This document shows positions 63,979 through 64,000 of a stretch of DNA of 64,000 nt, in pieces. The notes beneath the pieces are model-generated. The model was not told the origin of the DNA, ran no database searches, and saw only the letters and a list, made by a program, of their open reading frames with translations. Source of the stretch: Hydrotalea sandarakina (GTDB lineage Bacteria; Bacteroidota; Bacteroidia; Chitinophagales; Chitinophagaceae); assembly GCF_003254115.1 (NCBI RefSeq), contig NZ_QKZV01000001.1:403585-467584 (forward strand), read 5' to 3'. Position 1 is the first letter of the stretch; each line of letters begins with the position of its first letter. The position numbers and the translations under genes were made by a program.

Positions 63979-63986
63979 CAAATGTA
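63979..63986 (-). promoter_or_regulatory. Candidate -7 element of the small lipoprotein gene
   Basis: TACATTTG on the minus strand matches exactly, 27 bases before the ATG at 63951. Confidence 0.5.
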
Positions 63987-64000
63987 GGAAAATAGAATCA

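Noticed and set aside
1-64000. Possible CRISPR array, insertion sequence, prophage or toxin-antitoxin system
   Set aside because: I found no regularly spaced repeat, transposase, integrase, phage structural gene or recognisable toxin-antitoxin pair.

Overview
The window is AT-rich chromosomal DNA from a member of the Bacteroidota. My inference is a Chitinophagaceae-like environmental bacterium. The evidence is the short primary sigma factor without region 1.1, the Bacteroidota-type -7 promoter element (TAnnTTTG) upstream of many genes, a DUF3822-rsmD pair, a small DUF4295-type gene behind rpmB-rpmG, an LpxK lipid A kinase, a futalosine-pathway menaquinone gene (mqnA) and a TonB-linked outer-membrane receptor with a carboxypeptidase-like N-terminal domain. 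I see no insertion sequence, prophage, CRISPR array, rRNA or integrase, and gene density is that of a core chromosome.

Layout. 1-7.2 kb: the end of a MutS-like ATPase gene, then a leftward block of housekeeping genes (DUF1080 protein, RNase R, lpxK, fthC, bioD, rsmD, DUF3822), mostly overlapping by a few bases. 7.2-17.3 kb: MATE exporter, TPR protein, folB-trxB, the primary sigma factor with a strong terminator, threonine aldolase, pgi with a GNAT enzyme, and a MutS2-type protein without the Smr nuclease domain. 17.4-24.8 kb: lipoprotein MsrA, a peptide-binding lipoprotein, an M1 peptidase, an amino-acid permease, a prenyl diphosphate synthase and a small secreted protein. 24.8-26.6 kb: ftsY and the rpmB-rpmG-DUF4295 operon. 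27-32 kb: ornithine aminotransferase behind a long leader, a VIT-type transporter, tRNA-Cys, a nucleoside phosphorylase with dapF and a NUDIX hydrolase, and two small membrane proteins.

32-43.4 kb is the main accessory region, a surface-glycan locus: a YfhO-type membrane protein, five glycosyltransferases, three methyltransferases and a flippase, in mixed orientations. After mqnA, purB and lepA, a second small glycan block (glycosyltransferase plus second flippase) lies at 47.6-50.1 kb. 50-54.6 kb: an inward-rectifier-type K+ channel, then a leftward cluster of a class I isoprenoid/terpene-synthase-like enzyme, a GlmU-like protein, tpiA and a hemerythrin-like protein. 54.7-64 kb: pruA, a 65-residue helical protein, the TonB-linked receptor, infC-thrS, an unrecognised secreted protein with a peptidoglycan-binding-like motif, and a small lipoprotein.

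How the genes connect: rocD and pruA together take ornithine to glutamate. The peptide-binding lipoprotein, M1 peptidase and APC permease look like a peptide-scavenging neighbourhood. lpxK, the glycosyltransferases and the flippases point to LPS or capsule synthesis. The most interesting unexplained objects are the terpene-synthase-like enzyme and its neighbours (51.1-54.6 kb), the secreted protein at 62.1 kb, the Smr-less MutS2, the RsmD with a changed catalytic motif, and the recurrent near-leaderless promoters.
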